A DNA stretch of 64,000 nucleotides. Source: Massilia sp. Bi118 (GTDB taxonomy: Bacteria; Pseudomonadota; Gammaproteobacteria; Burkholderiales; Burkholderiaceae_D). The notes below the pieces were generated by a model. The model was not told where the DNA came from. It ran no database searches and saw only the letters and a program-made list of their open reading frames with translations. The DNA is taken from the NCBI RefSeq assembly GCF_918697865.1, contig NZ_CAKKMV010000008.1, forward strand, positions 124,001-188,000, written 5' to 3'. A program made the translations under genes and the position numbers. Shown here in pieces: positions 1-10,500 of this stretch (position 1 is the stretch's first letter; the number at the start of each line of letters is the position of its first letter).

Positions 1-3000
1 GCACCGCGCCGACGCTGGCCATCACCAGCGACGTGCAGCAGCTGAAAGCCGGCGAAAGCGCAAACATCACCTTCACCTTCAGCGAAGATCCGGGCGCCAG
101 CTTCGGCGCGGCCGACGTCACGGTCAGCGGCGGCAGCCTGGGCGCGATCTCGGGCAGCGGCCTGACGCGCAGCGCGATCTTCACCCCGGCCGCCGGCATT
201 GACAATGGGACCGCCGGCATCAGTGTCGCCGGCGGCAGCTACACCGATGCGGCCGGCAACGCAGGCGCGACCGGTTCGTCGCCGTCGCTGCACTTCGACA
301 CCAGCGCGCCGGCGGCGCCGTCGGCGCCGGACCTGGATGCGGGCAGCGACACCGGCAGCCTGGCCAGCGACGACATCACGGCCGACACCACGCCGACCTT
401 CAGCGGCACCGCGGAAGCCGGCGCCACCGTGACCCTGTACGAGGGCGCGACGGTGCTGGGCAGCGCGGTCGCGCACAACGGCAGCTGGAGCATCACCAGC
501 AGCCAGCTGGGCGAGGGCAGCCACACGATCAGCGCCCAGGCCACGGACGCGGCCGGGAACGCCGGCGCGATGTCGTCCGGCTTGACCGTGGGGATCGACA
601 CCAGCGCGCCGGCGACCACGATCGGCAACCTCGCGTTCTCGAACGACGGCGGCGCTTCCGGCGCCGACTTCATCACCAGCGTGGCGGCGCAGACCGTCAG
701 CGGCTCGCTGAGCGCCGCGCTGGCGGCCGGCGAACGCGTCGAGGTCTCCTTCGATGGCGGCGCAAACTGGACCACCGCCCAGGTCAACGGCACCAGCTGG
801 TCGCTCCCGGCGACGCTGGCGGCCGGCGCCCACACGCTGCAGGCGCGCGTGGCGGATGCGGTCGACAACACCGGCCCAGTGGCCAGCCAGGACTACGTGC
901 TCGACACCGCCGCACCAGCGCTGGCGATCACCGGCAGCGCCAGCCAGCTGAAGATCGGCGAGCAGGCGACCATCACCTTCACCTTCAGCGAAGACCCGGG
1001 CGCCAGCTTCACGCTGGACGACGTCACGGTCAGCGGCGGCACGCTGGACGCGTTGTCCGGCAGCGGCCTGGTACGCACCGCCACCTTTACCCCGACCGCC
1101 GGCCTCGATGGCGGTGTGGCCGCCATCGGCGTGGCTGCGGGACTGTACATCGACGCGGCCGGCAACGGCGGCGGCACCGGCACGACGCCGGTGCTGCGCT
1201 TCGACACGCTGGCGCCGGGCGCTCCGGCCGCACCGGCGCTGGAAGGCGCCAGCGACAGCGGCGTCGCCGGCGACGGCATCACCGGCGACGCCACGCCCAC
1301 CGTGCACGGCAGCGCCGAGGCGCTCGCCGCCGTGACCCTGTACGACAGCGACGGCAGCACCGTGCTGGGCACGGCAACAGCCAACGCCCAGGGCGCCTGG
1401 ACCATCACCAGCGCCACGCTGGCCGACGGCAGCCATGCCCTGCGCGCCGTGCAGAGCGATGCCGCGGGCAACGCATCGGCACTGGGCGCCGCGCTGAATC
1501 TCACGATCGATACCGGCGCGGCTGCGCTGGCGGCGCCGGTACTGCTGGCCGCCAGCGACAGCGGCGCGGCAGGCGACGGCATCACCAAAGTGAGCACGCC
1601 GACCGTGAAGGGCAGCGCCGAAGCGCTCGCCCAGGTGACCCTGTACGACACTGATGGCCAGACCGTCCTCGGCGCTACGCAGGCCGGCGCCGACGGCAGC
1701 TGGAGCATCGCTTCGTCGGCGCTTGCCGATGGCGTGCATGCGCTGAGCGCGAAGCAGGTGGATGCCGCCGGCAACGTCTCCAGCGCCGGATCGGCCCTGT
1801 CGCTGACGATCGACACCGTCGCGCCGGCTGCGCCCGGCGTTCCCCGGCTGTCGGCGACGACCGATACCGGGCGAATCGGCGACGGCATCACCTTTGCCAT
1901 TCCGCTGATGGAAGGCAGCGCGCAGGCGGATGCCCTGGTCACGGTGTACGACGGCCAGAACGCGGTAGGCAGCACCAGGGCGGACGCCCAGGGGCACTGG
2001 AGCCTCGAAGTGCGCGGCCTGCAGCTCGGCGCGCATGCGATCAATGCAACCCAGACCGACGCGGCCGGCAACGTGTCCGCCGCGAGCGCCAACTTCGCCT
2101 TGACGCTCCGCCCGGGCGCCGTGCAGATAGACGGGGTCGGCGTGACGACCGCGCCGACCGTGTTGCCGGGCGGCGCATCGGGCAGCCAGATCCAGGTCCC
2201 GGTCGTCAGCGCCGGTCGCGTCGATACGAGCGGCCAGGTCAGCACCGCCGACATCCCGCTGGTTACGTCCGGCAGCGGCAACCTGCTGGTAGCCCAGGTG
2301 GCCGAAGGCTACGGCCTGACCGCGACCGGCGGCGCCAACGCGGCCGTCGGCAGTGCAGCCACCTCGCTGAGCGCGGCAATCCAGGCGGCGACCCAGGCCA
2401 ACAGCGCAAGCGACCAGGTCCACCTGACCGCCAATGCCTCGAACTTCCTGTCGAAGCTGGCCACCGGCGACTCGCTGCTGGTCCAGACCATCGAGCCGGT
2501 CAGCAGCACCGCGCCGGACGGCATGCTGACCCTCACCGGCAGCAGTGACAGCCAGCAGCACACCGCGCTGGTGATCCAGACCGCCGGCCTGGCGCAGGGC
2601 AGCACGATCGCGCTGCAGAACGTCGACTTTGCCGCGATCGTCGGCACGGCGAACGTGGTCGCGCAGGGCGGCGCGACGGTACTGAGCGGCGATGCCGCCA
2701 GCCAGCACTTCACGGTGGCTGCCAGCGGCGGCGCGCAAGTGTTCGCCGGCGGCGGCAGCGACACCATGAGCTTCGGCCTGCCCGCCTCCGTGAGCGCGAA
2801 CGGCGTGGCGCGCGCCCAGTCCGCGTCGCCGGTGCAGGCCACGACGGTACTGCATGGCGGGACCGGGGACGACACCGCCGTGTTCAATGGCGCCCGCGCC
2901 GACTTCGACGTCGAGGCCCATAACGGCTATCTGGTCGTGAACAGCAAGGCCGCACCCGGCGCCAAGGCCATCGTGGTCAATGCCGAGCAGCTCCAGTTCA

Positions 3001-3395
3001 GCGACGCCACGATCCACGTCGACAACGGCGCAAGCATGTCGACGCTGGCGGCCCTGTACGAGGTGGCCCTGGGCCGCCAGGCCGACGTCTACGGCATCGA
3101 GTTCTGGGCCGACGTGGCCGACAGGGGCGTGAGCCTGGGCGAGATCGCCATCGGCATGATCGGATCGGCCGAGCGCACGGCCACCCACGACGGCTTCAAC
3201 GGCAATGTCGAGCATGACATCGGCCTGTTGTATGCCGGCCTGTTCGACCGTAGCCCCGATGCCGAAGGTCTGGCGTACTGGTCGGCCGTGGCGCGCAATG
3301 GCGCTTCGCTGGACAAGATCGCCGACGGCATGATGCATTCGGCCGAGCTGGTCGGCCATCACGTCGCGCCGCTCGACTGGAATTTCATCCTGTAA
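1..3395 (+). CDS. Ig-like repeat surface protein with DUF4214 C-terminus (5' end outside window)
   Basis: The reading frame is open from base 3 and has no upstream boundary in the window, so only the last 1130 residues are visible. The GTG at 33 lies inside a repeat and is not a real start. About seven Ig-like repeats of 90-100 residues are seen in the order A, B, C, A, B, B, B (A with ITFTFSEDPGASF, B with PTFSGTAEAGATVTLY, C with ERVEVSFDGGANW). They are followed by a unique segment, an RTX-like glycine/aspartate stretch (FAGGGSDTMSFG) and a DUF4214 module near the C-terminus (YEVALGRQADVYGIEFW). The protein is presumably an exported, cell-surface or released adhesin. The route is not visible, although DUF4214 and RTX-like tails are common in type I secretion substrates. 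It is a paralogue of the 2542-residue protein downstream, sharing repeats and C-terminus. Confidence 0.85.
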   Translation, partial: TAPTLAITSDVQQLKAGESANITFTFSEDPGASFGAADVTVSGGSLGAISGSGLTRSAIFTPAAGIDNGTAGISVAGGSYTDAAGNAGATGSSPSLHFDTSAPAAPSAPDLDAGSDTGSLASDDITADTTPTFSGTAEAGATVTLYEGATVLGSAVAHNGSWSITSSQLGEGSHTISAQATDAAGNAGAMSSGLTVGIDTSAPATTIGNLAFSNDGGASGADFITSVAAQTVSGSLSAALAAGERVEVSFDGGANWTTAQVNGTSWSLPATLAAGAHTLQARVADAVDNTGPVASQDYVLDTAAPALAITGSASQLKIGEQATITFTFSEDPGASFTLDDVTVSGGTLDALSGSGLVRTATFTPTAGLDGGVAAIGVAAGLYIDAAGNGGGTGTTPVLRFDTLAPGAPAAPALEGASDSGVAGDGITGDATPTVHGSAEALAAVTLYDSDGSTVLGTATANAQGAWTITSATLADGSHALRAVQSDAAGNASALGAALNLTIDTGAAALAAPVLLAASDSGAAGDGITKVSTPTVKGSAEALAQVTLYDTDGQTVLGATQAGADGSWSIASSALADGVHALSAKQVDAAGNVSSAGSALSLTIDTVAPAAPGVPRLSATTDTGRIGDGITFAIPLMEGSAQADALVTVYDGQNAVGSTRADAQGHWSLEVRGLQLGAHAINATQTDAAGNVSAASANFALTLRPGAVQIDGVGVTTAPTVLPGGASGSQIQVPVVSAGRVDTSGQVSTADIPLVTSGSGNLLVAQVAEGYGLTATGGANAAVGSAATSLSAAIQAATQANSASDQVHLTANASNFLSKLATGDSLLVQTIEPVSSTAPDGMLTLTGSSDSQQHTALVIQTAGLAQGSTIALQNVDFAAIVGTANVVAQGGATVLSGDAASQHFTVAASGGAQVFAGGGSDTMSFGLPASVSANGVARAQSASPVQATTVLHGGTGDDTAVFNGARADFDVEAHNGYLVVNSKAAPGAKAIVVNAEQLQFSDATIHVDNGASMSTLAALYEVALGRQADVYGIEFWADVADRGVSLGEIAIGMIGSAERTATHDGFNGNVEHDIGLLYAGLFDRSPDAEGLAYWSAVARNGASLDKIADGMMHSAELVGHHVAPLDWNFIL

Positions 3396-3421
3396 AAGCG
3401 GTCGCGCCGCACTGCGATGCC

Positions 3422-3447
3422 AGGGCGTTCTTCGGAACGCCCTTTTA
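3422..3447 (+). terminator. Rho-independent terminator after the first Ig-like protein
   Basis: A perfect 9-bp stem (AGGGCGTTC / GAACGCCCT) with a TTCG tetraloop is followed by TTTA. It lies 26 bases past the stop codon and separates the first Ig-like gene from the sulfotransferase unit. Confidence 0.85.
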
Positions 3448-3467
3448 TTTCCGGCATAGTGACAGGA

Positions 3468-3494
3468 TTATTTGTGAATTCGAGTCACAAATAA
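3468..3494. promoter_or_regulatory. 10-bp inverted repeat, possible operator upstream of the sulfotransferase-adhesin pair
   Basis: TTATTTGTGA and TCACAAATAA are perfect 10-bp arms around the 7-base spacer ATTCGAG. The core TGTGA-N7-TCACA resembles a CRP-family site but has one base more than the usual N6 spacing. The surrounding 3448-3648 gap is AT-rich relative to the window and is where the promoter of the downstream pair must lie. No convincing -35/-10 pair was identified there. Confidence 0.4.
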
Positions 3495-3648
3495 ATTTCA
3501 CACCCGTCGAATCGGAGCAACAAGATCGACGGTTTTTCGGTCGTATTGACCGATGTCAATTAAATATTCCGACAAGATATTGATCAGGAATTACTTTTAA
3601 TTCATCATCGATGGATACCAATTAGTTCGCCTGTAGCGGACGAGAGAC

Positions 3649-4515
3649 GTGTCCGACATGATGTCCAGTTCCCCGGCCCCGGGCCGCTGCTTCCATTTCA
3701 TTACCGGCCTGCCGCGCTCCGGTTCCACCCTATTGTCCGGCATCCTGCTGCAGAATCCGCGCTTCCACGCCGGCATGACCAGCCCGGTCGGCAGCCTGTG
3801 CACGGCCGTGCTGGGCCAGGTCAGCGCCGGCAGCGAGTTCGGCGCCGTGGTCGGCCGCGACAAGCGCAAGGCCCTGCTGCGCGGCCTGTTCGATGCCTAC
3901 TACGCCGACGTCGGCCGTGAAGTCGTGTTCGACACCAACCGCGCCTGGTCCGCCAAAATGCCGCTGGTACATGACCTGTTCCCGGAGGCGAAGGTGATCG
4001 CCTGCGTGCGCAACGTGGCCTGGATCATGGACAGCTTCGAGCGCATGTACCGCGCCAATCCCTACGAAGCCACGCGCCTGTTCGGCGCCGCAGGCGCGCG
4101 GGGCACCGTCTACAGCCGCCTCGAGGGCCTGGCCCAGCATGAACAGACCGTCGGCTACGCCTGGTCGGCCCTGCGCGAAGCCTTCTACGGCGAGCACGCC
4201 TCCTCGCTGCTGGTGGTGGACTACGGGTTGCTGACCCGCGCCCCGGCCAAGGTGCTGCCGCTGGTCTACGACTTCCTCGGCGAGCCGCACTTCGAGCACG
4301 ACTTCGAGAACGTCGAGTACGACGCCGAGGAATTCGACCAGCAGCTCGGCGCGCCCGGCCTGCACCGGGTGAAACGGCAGGTGCGGTTCACGCCGCGTCC
4401 GACCGTCATCCCGCCCGATTTGTTCGAGAAATTCAATCAGATGTCCTTCTGGAATGACAAGGCCGGCAGCGCCGCCAATGTCATCGCGCCTGCACAACAA
4501 GGAAAACAAGCATGA
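3649..4515 (+). CDS. Sulfotransferase family protein (RaxST-like)
   Basis: The 288-residue protein begins with FHFITGLPRSGSTLLSGILL at about residues 16-34. This is the 5'-phosphosulfate-binding loop of PAPS-dependent sulfotransferases, in the form seen in RaxST and tyrosylprotein sulfotransferase relatives. A second PAPS-binding region is suggested by VIACVRNVAWIMDSFERM near residue 115. No signal peptide is seen, so it should act in the cytoplasm, on a protein or small acceptor that cannot be told from sequence. The GTG start at 3649 could instead be the ATG at 3658 or 3661. Its TGA overlaps the ATG of the giant Ig-like gene (ATGA), so the two are translationally coupled, which makes that protein or its paralogue the obvious candidate substrate (inference). 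Confidence 0.85.
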   Translation: MSDMMSSSPAPGRCFHFITGLPRSGSTLLSGILLQNPRFHAGMTSPVGSLCTAVLGQVSAGSEFGAVVGRDKRKALLRGLFDAYYADVGREVVFDTNRAWSAKMPLVHDLFPEAKVIACVRNVAWIMDSFERMYRANPYEATRLFGAAGARGTVYSRLEGLAQHEQTVGYAWSALREAFYGEHASSLLVVDYGLLTRAPAKVLPLVYDFLGEPHFEHDFENVEYDAEEFDQQLGAPGLHRVKRQVRFTPRPTVIPPDLFEKFNQMSFWNDKAGSAANVIAPAQQGKQA

Positions 4516-7500
4516 TGTCTTCTGCCTTCGACCCCGCCAGCGACAATCTCGTCATTGCGACGCGCAAGGAGATTGTTTTCATCGAGGATAACGTTGCCGA
4601 TATCGATATCCTGATCAGGGGGATCGGCAGCGGCAAGGAGATCGTGATCCTGGACTCGAGCCGCGATGGCCTGCACCAGATCGCCGAGGTAATGGCCGGG
4701 CGCAGCGGCATCGATGCCGTCCACATCGTGTCGCACGGCAGCGCGGGGGTAATGAGCCTTGGTACGCTGATGCTCGACGCCGGAAGCCTCGATGCCTACA
4801 AGGATGATCTGCAGGCGATAGGCCACAGCATGAGCGCAGACGGCGACATCCTGCTGTATGGCTGCGATATCGGCGCGGGGAACAGCGCCAGCTTCGTGCA
4901 GCAGATGGCGATCGCGACCGGGGCGGACGTGGCGGCGTCGAACGACGCAACTGGTGCGGCCTCGCTGGGCGGCGACTGGGAGCTGGAAGTGGTCAGCGGA
5001 CAGGTCGAGACAGCGGTAGTGGTCGATGCCCAGATAGCGGCCCTGTATCGGAATGTGCTGAACATCAATCCAGGGAAGATCGAATTCGGCGCAGACGGGA
5101 CCTTCACCAGCGGTAAAGATCCAGACGACATGGTTAGCAGGGATACTGACGTCATTTTCCGCGTCAACAATAATTCCTCCTACGCGCTTCACATTGACGG
5201 GCAGGACACCGCTGTGAGCGCCTACGACAGCTATGTCGGCAGCGTCTTCGCGGCGGCAAGGGCCCCTGAAAGCGAAATCAAGATCTCGTTTGCCGCAGGC
5301 CAGGCATTCACACCCCAGCGTATCGGACTGTCCAACTGGTCGACCGCTCACACAAACCAGACCCTCGAGATCAGGGGTTTCGATTCCCACTACAACCAGG
5401 TCGGAACGACTGTCACCGTCAATTTGCTCACAACCGATTTCACCGCAACAGATATCGGCCTCGAAGCCCTCGGCGGGCAGATCGTCAAGATGCTGAAGAT
5501 CACAGCGACGACGAATGGCAACATGATCGACTACCTGATGATCGACAGCCTCACCGTCGGCACAGCCATGCCATATCCGGCGATGGTGAGTTACGTCGAC
5601 GCAGTACAAGGGAACGGCAGCTACAAAGCCGGGGCAACGATCGACATCCGGGTCAACTTCGACAACGTCGTCGACGTCACCGGCACGCCAAGGCTGCTGC
5701 TGGAAACCGGCGCGACGGACCGGTACGCTACTTATGTTAGCGGCACCGGATCGACCGCGCTGATCTTCAGGTACACGGTGCAAGCCGGTGACAAGGCGTC
5801 GGACCTTGATTACAAGGACACCGCCATCGACTTGAACGGCGGGACGATCAAAGCGTACTTGAGCACGAACAATGCCATCGTGACGCTGCCGACGCCCGGC
5901 AACAACGACGGTTCGCTGTCCTCGAACCGGAATATCGTCATCGACACCGATGCGCCTACGGTGGCGATTACGACCGATCACCCGGTGATGAAGGACGGCG
6001 ATTCCGCGACGATCAGATTCAACTTCAGCGAAGACCCTGGTGCGAGCTTCACGCTCGCTGACGTCGACGTCAGCGGAGGCAGCGGCGGCGCCCTCAGCTC
6101 GCTGAGCGGGAGCGGTTTGGTGCGCACTGCGACCTTCATGGCCAACCCTGGCATGGACGGCAGCACCGTCTCCATTGCGGTCACTTCAGGCAAGTACGCG
6201 GACGCAGCCGGCAACGTCAACAGCGGTGCCAGCAGCGTGAGCTTTACCGTCGACAACGTCGTGCCAAACGCTCCCTCGGCGCCCGACCTCGCCGGTTCGG
6301 CCGACAGCGGCAGCTCGAACACCGACAATGTGACGAACAAGAACACAGGGCTGGTCTTTACCGGTACCGCCGAAGCCGGCGTCACCGCAGTCAAACTGTA
6401 TGAAAGCGATGGCGTCACCGAGATCGCCAGCACCACCGTCATGACGGGCACGTCCTACACGGTGACGACCACCGGCACGCTGGCGAACGGCATGCACACG
6501 ATCGAGGCCAAGGCCTTCGACGCCGCCGGCAATTTCAGCGGGTTAGTTACCGGACCGGATGTCGTGATCGACACCACGCCGCCGACCCTGTCCATTACCA
6601 GCAGCGCGTCCACGCTGAAGGCCGGCGAAACCGCCACCATCACCTTCACCTTCAGCGAAGACCCGGGCACGAGCTTTAGCTGGGACGGCAGCGCGGGCAG
6701 CATCGCCGTCAGCGGCGGCACCCTGTCGGCGATCAGCGGCAGCGGCACCACCCGCACGGCGACCTTCACGCCGAGCGCGGATACCGACGCAGGCAGCGCC
6801 AGCATCAGTGTTCTGACCGGCACCTACAAAGACTTGGCCGGCAACGACGGCGTCGCCAGCAACAACCTGGCGCTCAACTACGACACGCTGGCGCCGTCGA
6901 AACCATCCGTGCCCAGCCTTGCGATCAACGACGATTCGGGCGCATCGAACAGCGACTACGTCACCAACAAGAATCCCCTGACTTTCAGCGGCACCGCCGA
7001 TAGCGGCGCGACGGTCAAGCTCTACGACGGCGCCACCGAGATCGCCAGCACGACGGCAAGTGGCGGCAATTACAGTTTCACGCTCGCGGGCCTGGCGGAA
7101 GGCAACCATACCTTTGCCGTGGTCGCCGTCGACGCCGCCGGCAATACCGGGCCGGTCTCCGACGCGCTGGCCGTGACGGTCGACCGCACGCCGCCCTCGA
7201 CCACGATCGCGAGCGCCGCGATGTCCAACGACACCGGCAGCTCGGCCACCGACATGGTTGTCAGGGACGCGCAGCAGACCATTTCCGGCACGCTCAGCGC
7301 CAACCTGGCGGCGGGCGAGCGTGTCCTGGTTTCGCTCGATAACGGCGCGACCTGGACCCCGGCCAGCGCCAGCGCCGGCGCGAACACCTGGGAACTGGCG
7401 GGCGTGACGCTCGCCGGCAGCGGCACCCTGAAAATGAAGGTCGAGGACCTGGCCGGCAACGGCGGCACGGCGTATGCGCATGCCTATAGCCTCGACCAGT

Positions 7501-10500
7501 CCGCGCCCGCGGCATCGTCCATGCCCGACCTCGATGCGGGCAGCGACAGCGGCGCATCGAGCACGGACAATATCACCGGCGTGACCCTGCCGAGTTTCAG
7601 CGGCACCGCGGAAGTCGGCGCCAAGGTCGTGCTGTACGACGGCGGCATCGAGATCGGCAGCGACGTGGCGGCGGATGGCACCTGGCACATTACCACCAGC
7701 AGCACGCCCTTGACCCAGCGCGTCCACTACATCACGGCCGAAGTGATCGACCTCGCCGGCAACCATAGTGCCACGTCGCCTGTGCTGGAGCTGGATGTGC
7801 GCACCGCCGGGCCGGCGACGAGCGTCGCCGGCATGGCATTGTCCGTCGACTCCGGTACCGCAGGCGACTTCATCACTAATCAGGCAAGCCAGACCATCAG
7901 CGGCACGCTGAGCGCCAACCTGGGATCGGGCGAGCATGTGGAAGTGTCGCGCGACGGCGGCGCGACCTGGAATACCGCCACCGGCGCCACCGGCAGCAAT
8001 GCCTGGTCGATTTCCACCACGCTCCTGAGCGGAGCGCACGACATCAAGGTGCGCGTGGTCGATGCGGTCGACAACGCGGGGCCGGTCCATACCCAGGCCT
8101 ACACACTCGACAGCACGGCGCCGACCGTGTCCATCAGCAGCAACCTGGCCACGCTGAAGGCCGGCGACACCGCCACCATCACCTTCACCTTCAGCGAAGA
8201 CCCCGGCTCGACTTTCAGTTGGGACGGCAGCGCCGGCGACGTTACGGTCAGCGGCGGTACGCTGTCGGCGATCAGCGGCAGCGGCCTGACCCGCACTGCG
8301 ACCTTCACGCCGGCCGCGAATACCAACGCCGGCACGGCCAGCATCGGCATCAGTGCCGGCAGCTACCAGGACACCGCCGGCAACAATGGCCTGGCCGGCA
8401 GCTCGCCGTCGATCACCTTCGATACGCTGGCGCCGGCGGCATCGTCCGCGCCCGATCTCGCCGCTGCCAGCGACAAGGGCACTTCCAGCACTGACAATCT
8501 TACCAACGCCACCAGCCTGGTATTCACGGGCACGGCGGAGGCCGGCGCGACCGTCAAGCTGTACGACAGCGACGGCAGCACCGAGATCGGCAGCGGCACC
8601 GCGACCGGCGGCAACTGGACCATCGCAACCTCGACGCTGGGCGCGGGCAGCCACAGCGTCACCGCCAAGGTGTTCGACGCCGCCGGCAACGTCAGCGCCG
8701 CATCGAGCGCCACCACGGTCACGATCGATACCGCGGCGCCGATGCTCGCCATCAGCAGCGACGCCGGCCAGCTGAAGATCGGCGAAACGGCCACCATCAC
8801 CTTCACTTTCAGCGAAGATCCGGGCGCCACCTTTACATGGGACGGCACGGCAGGCGACGTGACGGTGAGCGGCGGCACCCTGTCTGCCATCAGTGGCACC
8901 GGCACGGTGCGCACCGCGACCTTTACCCCGAGCGCAAATACCAACGGCGGCTCCGCGAGCATCAGCGTGAGCGCGGGCTCCTATCGCGACGCCGCCGGCA
9001 ACGACGGCGCTGCCGGTGCCACACCTTCGCTGCACTTCGATACCCTGGCCCCGGGCGCGCCCTCGACGCCGGACCTCGATGCCGCCAGCGACACCGGCAG
9101 CTCAGCTGCGGACAACTTTACCGCCGACACCACCCCGACCTTCAGCGGCACCGCGGAGAGCGGCGCCACCGTCACCCTGTACGACGGCGCCACCACGATC
9201 GGCAGCGTCGTGGCGGCAGGCGGCGCCTGGCAGATCACCAGCGACCGCGCCCTGGCCGCCGGCGCCCACAGCATCACCGCGCAAGCAGTGGACGCCGCCG
9301 GCAATGCGGGGGCGGCGTCTTCCGGACTGACTGTGCAGATCATTACCGGCGGACCTGCCACGGGCGTCAAGGACATGGCCTTGTCGCTGGATTCCGGTCC
9401 GGCCGGCGACTTCGTCACCAACACGGCGGCGCAGACCATCTCCGGCCATCTGGACGTCATGCTGGCTACCGGCGAGCGCGTGCAGGTTTCGCTCGACGGC
9501 GGGACCGTCTGGAACGATGCCGCGAGCAGCACCGGCAGCGACGCCTGGTCGATCGCCACGACGCTCGCGGCCGGCGCACACGACATCCGCGTGCGCGTGA
9601 TCGACGCGGTCGACAACACCGGCCCGGTGCACATCCAGGCCTATACGCTCGACAGCGTCAAGCCGGCCGTGAGCATCACCAGCGACGTCGCGCAGCTGAA
9701 AGCCGGCCAGACTGCTGCCATCACCTTCACCTTCAGCGAAGATCCGGGGGCAAGCTTCGATGCCGGCGATATCGTTGTCAGCGGCGGCACGCTATCCGCC
9801 ATCGCAGGCAACGGCCTAGTACGCACCGCCGTGTTCACCCCAAGTGCGGACACCAACGGCGGTGCTGCCAGCATCGCCATCAAGGCGGACAGCTACGAGG
9901 ACGCGGCCGGTAACCTGGGCAGCGCCGGCGCGCCGCCCTCTCTGAGCTTCGATACGCTCGCGCCGGCGGCGCCGTCCACACCGGACCTGCACAAGAACAG
10001 CGACAGCGGCGTTTCCGACAGCGACGATCTGACCCACGATACGACGCTCGTCTTCACCGGCAGCGCCGAGAGCGGCGCCACGGTCAGGCTGTACGACAGC
10101 GACGGCAGCACCGAGATCGGTCATGCGACGGCAGCCGGCGGCATCTGGGCGATCACGACCTCGGCCCTGGCCGAGGGCAGCCATGCGATCACGGCCAAGA
10201 CCTTTGACGCCGCCGGCAACGCCAGCGCCGCGTCCGGCGCCATCACGGTGACTGTCGATGCAAGCAGCCCGGCCGCCCTGGCCGCACCCGTGCTGGCTGC
10301 CGCAAGCGACAGCGGCGTCCCCGGCAACGCCATCACCAAAGCCGCCACGCCCACCTTCAGCGGCAGCGCCGAGGCCCTGGCCCAGGTCACGCTGTACGAC
10401 GGCGCCACCGTCATCGGCAGCGTCCAGGCCGATGCGCAGGGCGCCTGGCAGATCACCGCCGCCACGCTGCCGGATGGCGTGCATGCGATCAGCGCGCGCC

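Noticed and set aside
33..35. GTG at 33 as the start of the first Ig-like protein
   Set aside because: The frame is open to the window edge and the GTG sits inside a repeat that matches the internal repeats of the paralogue.
4437..5981. Minus-strand open frame opposite the DUF4347 region
   Set aside because: Antisense shadow of a clearly coding frame, with no recognisable domain.
6543..9035. Long minus-strand open frame under the giant adhesin gene
   Set aside because: Low-complexity Arg/Ala/Gly product mirrored from the repeats on the other strand; no domain and no ribosome site.
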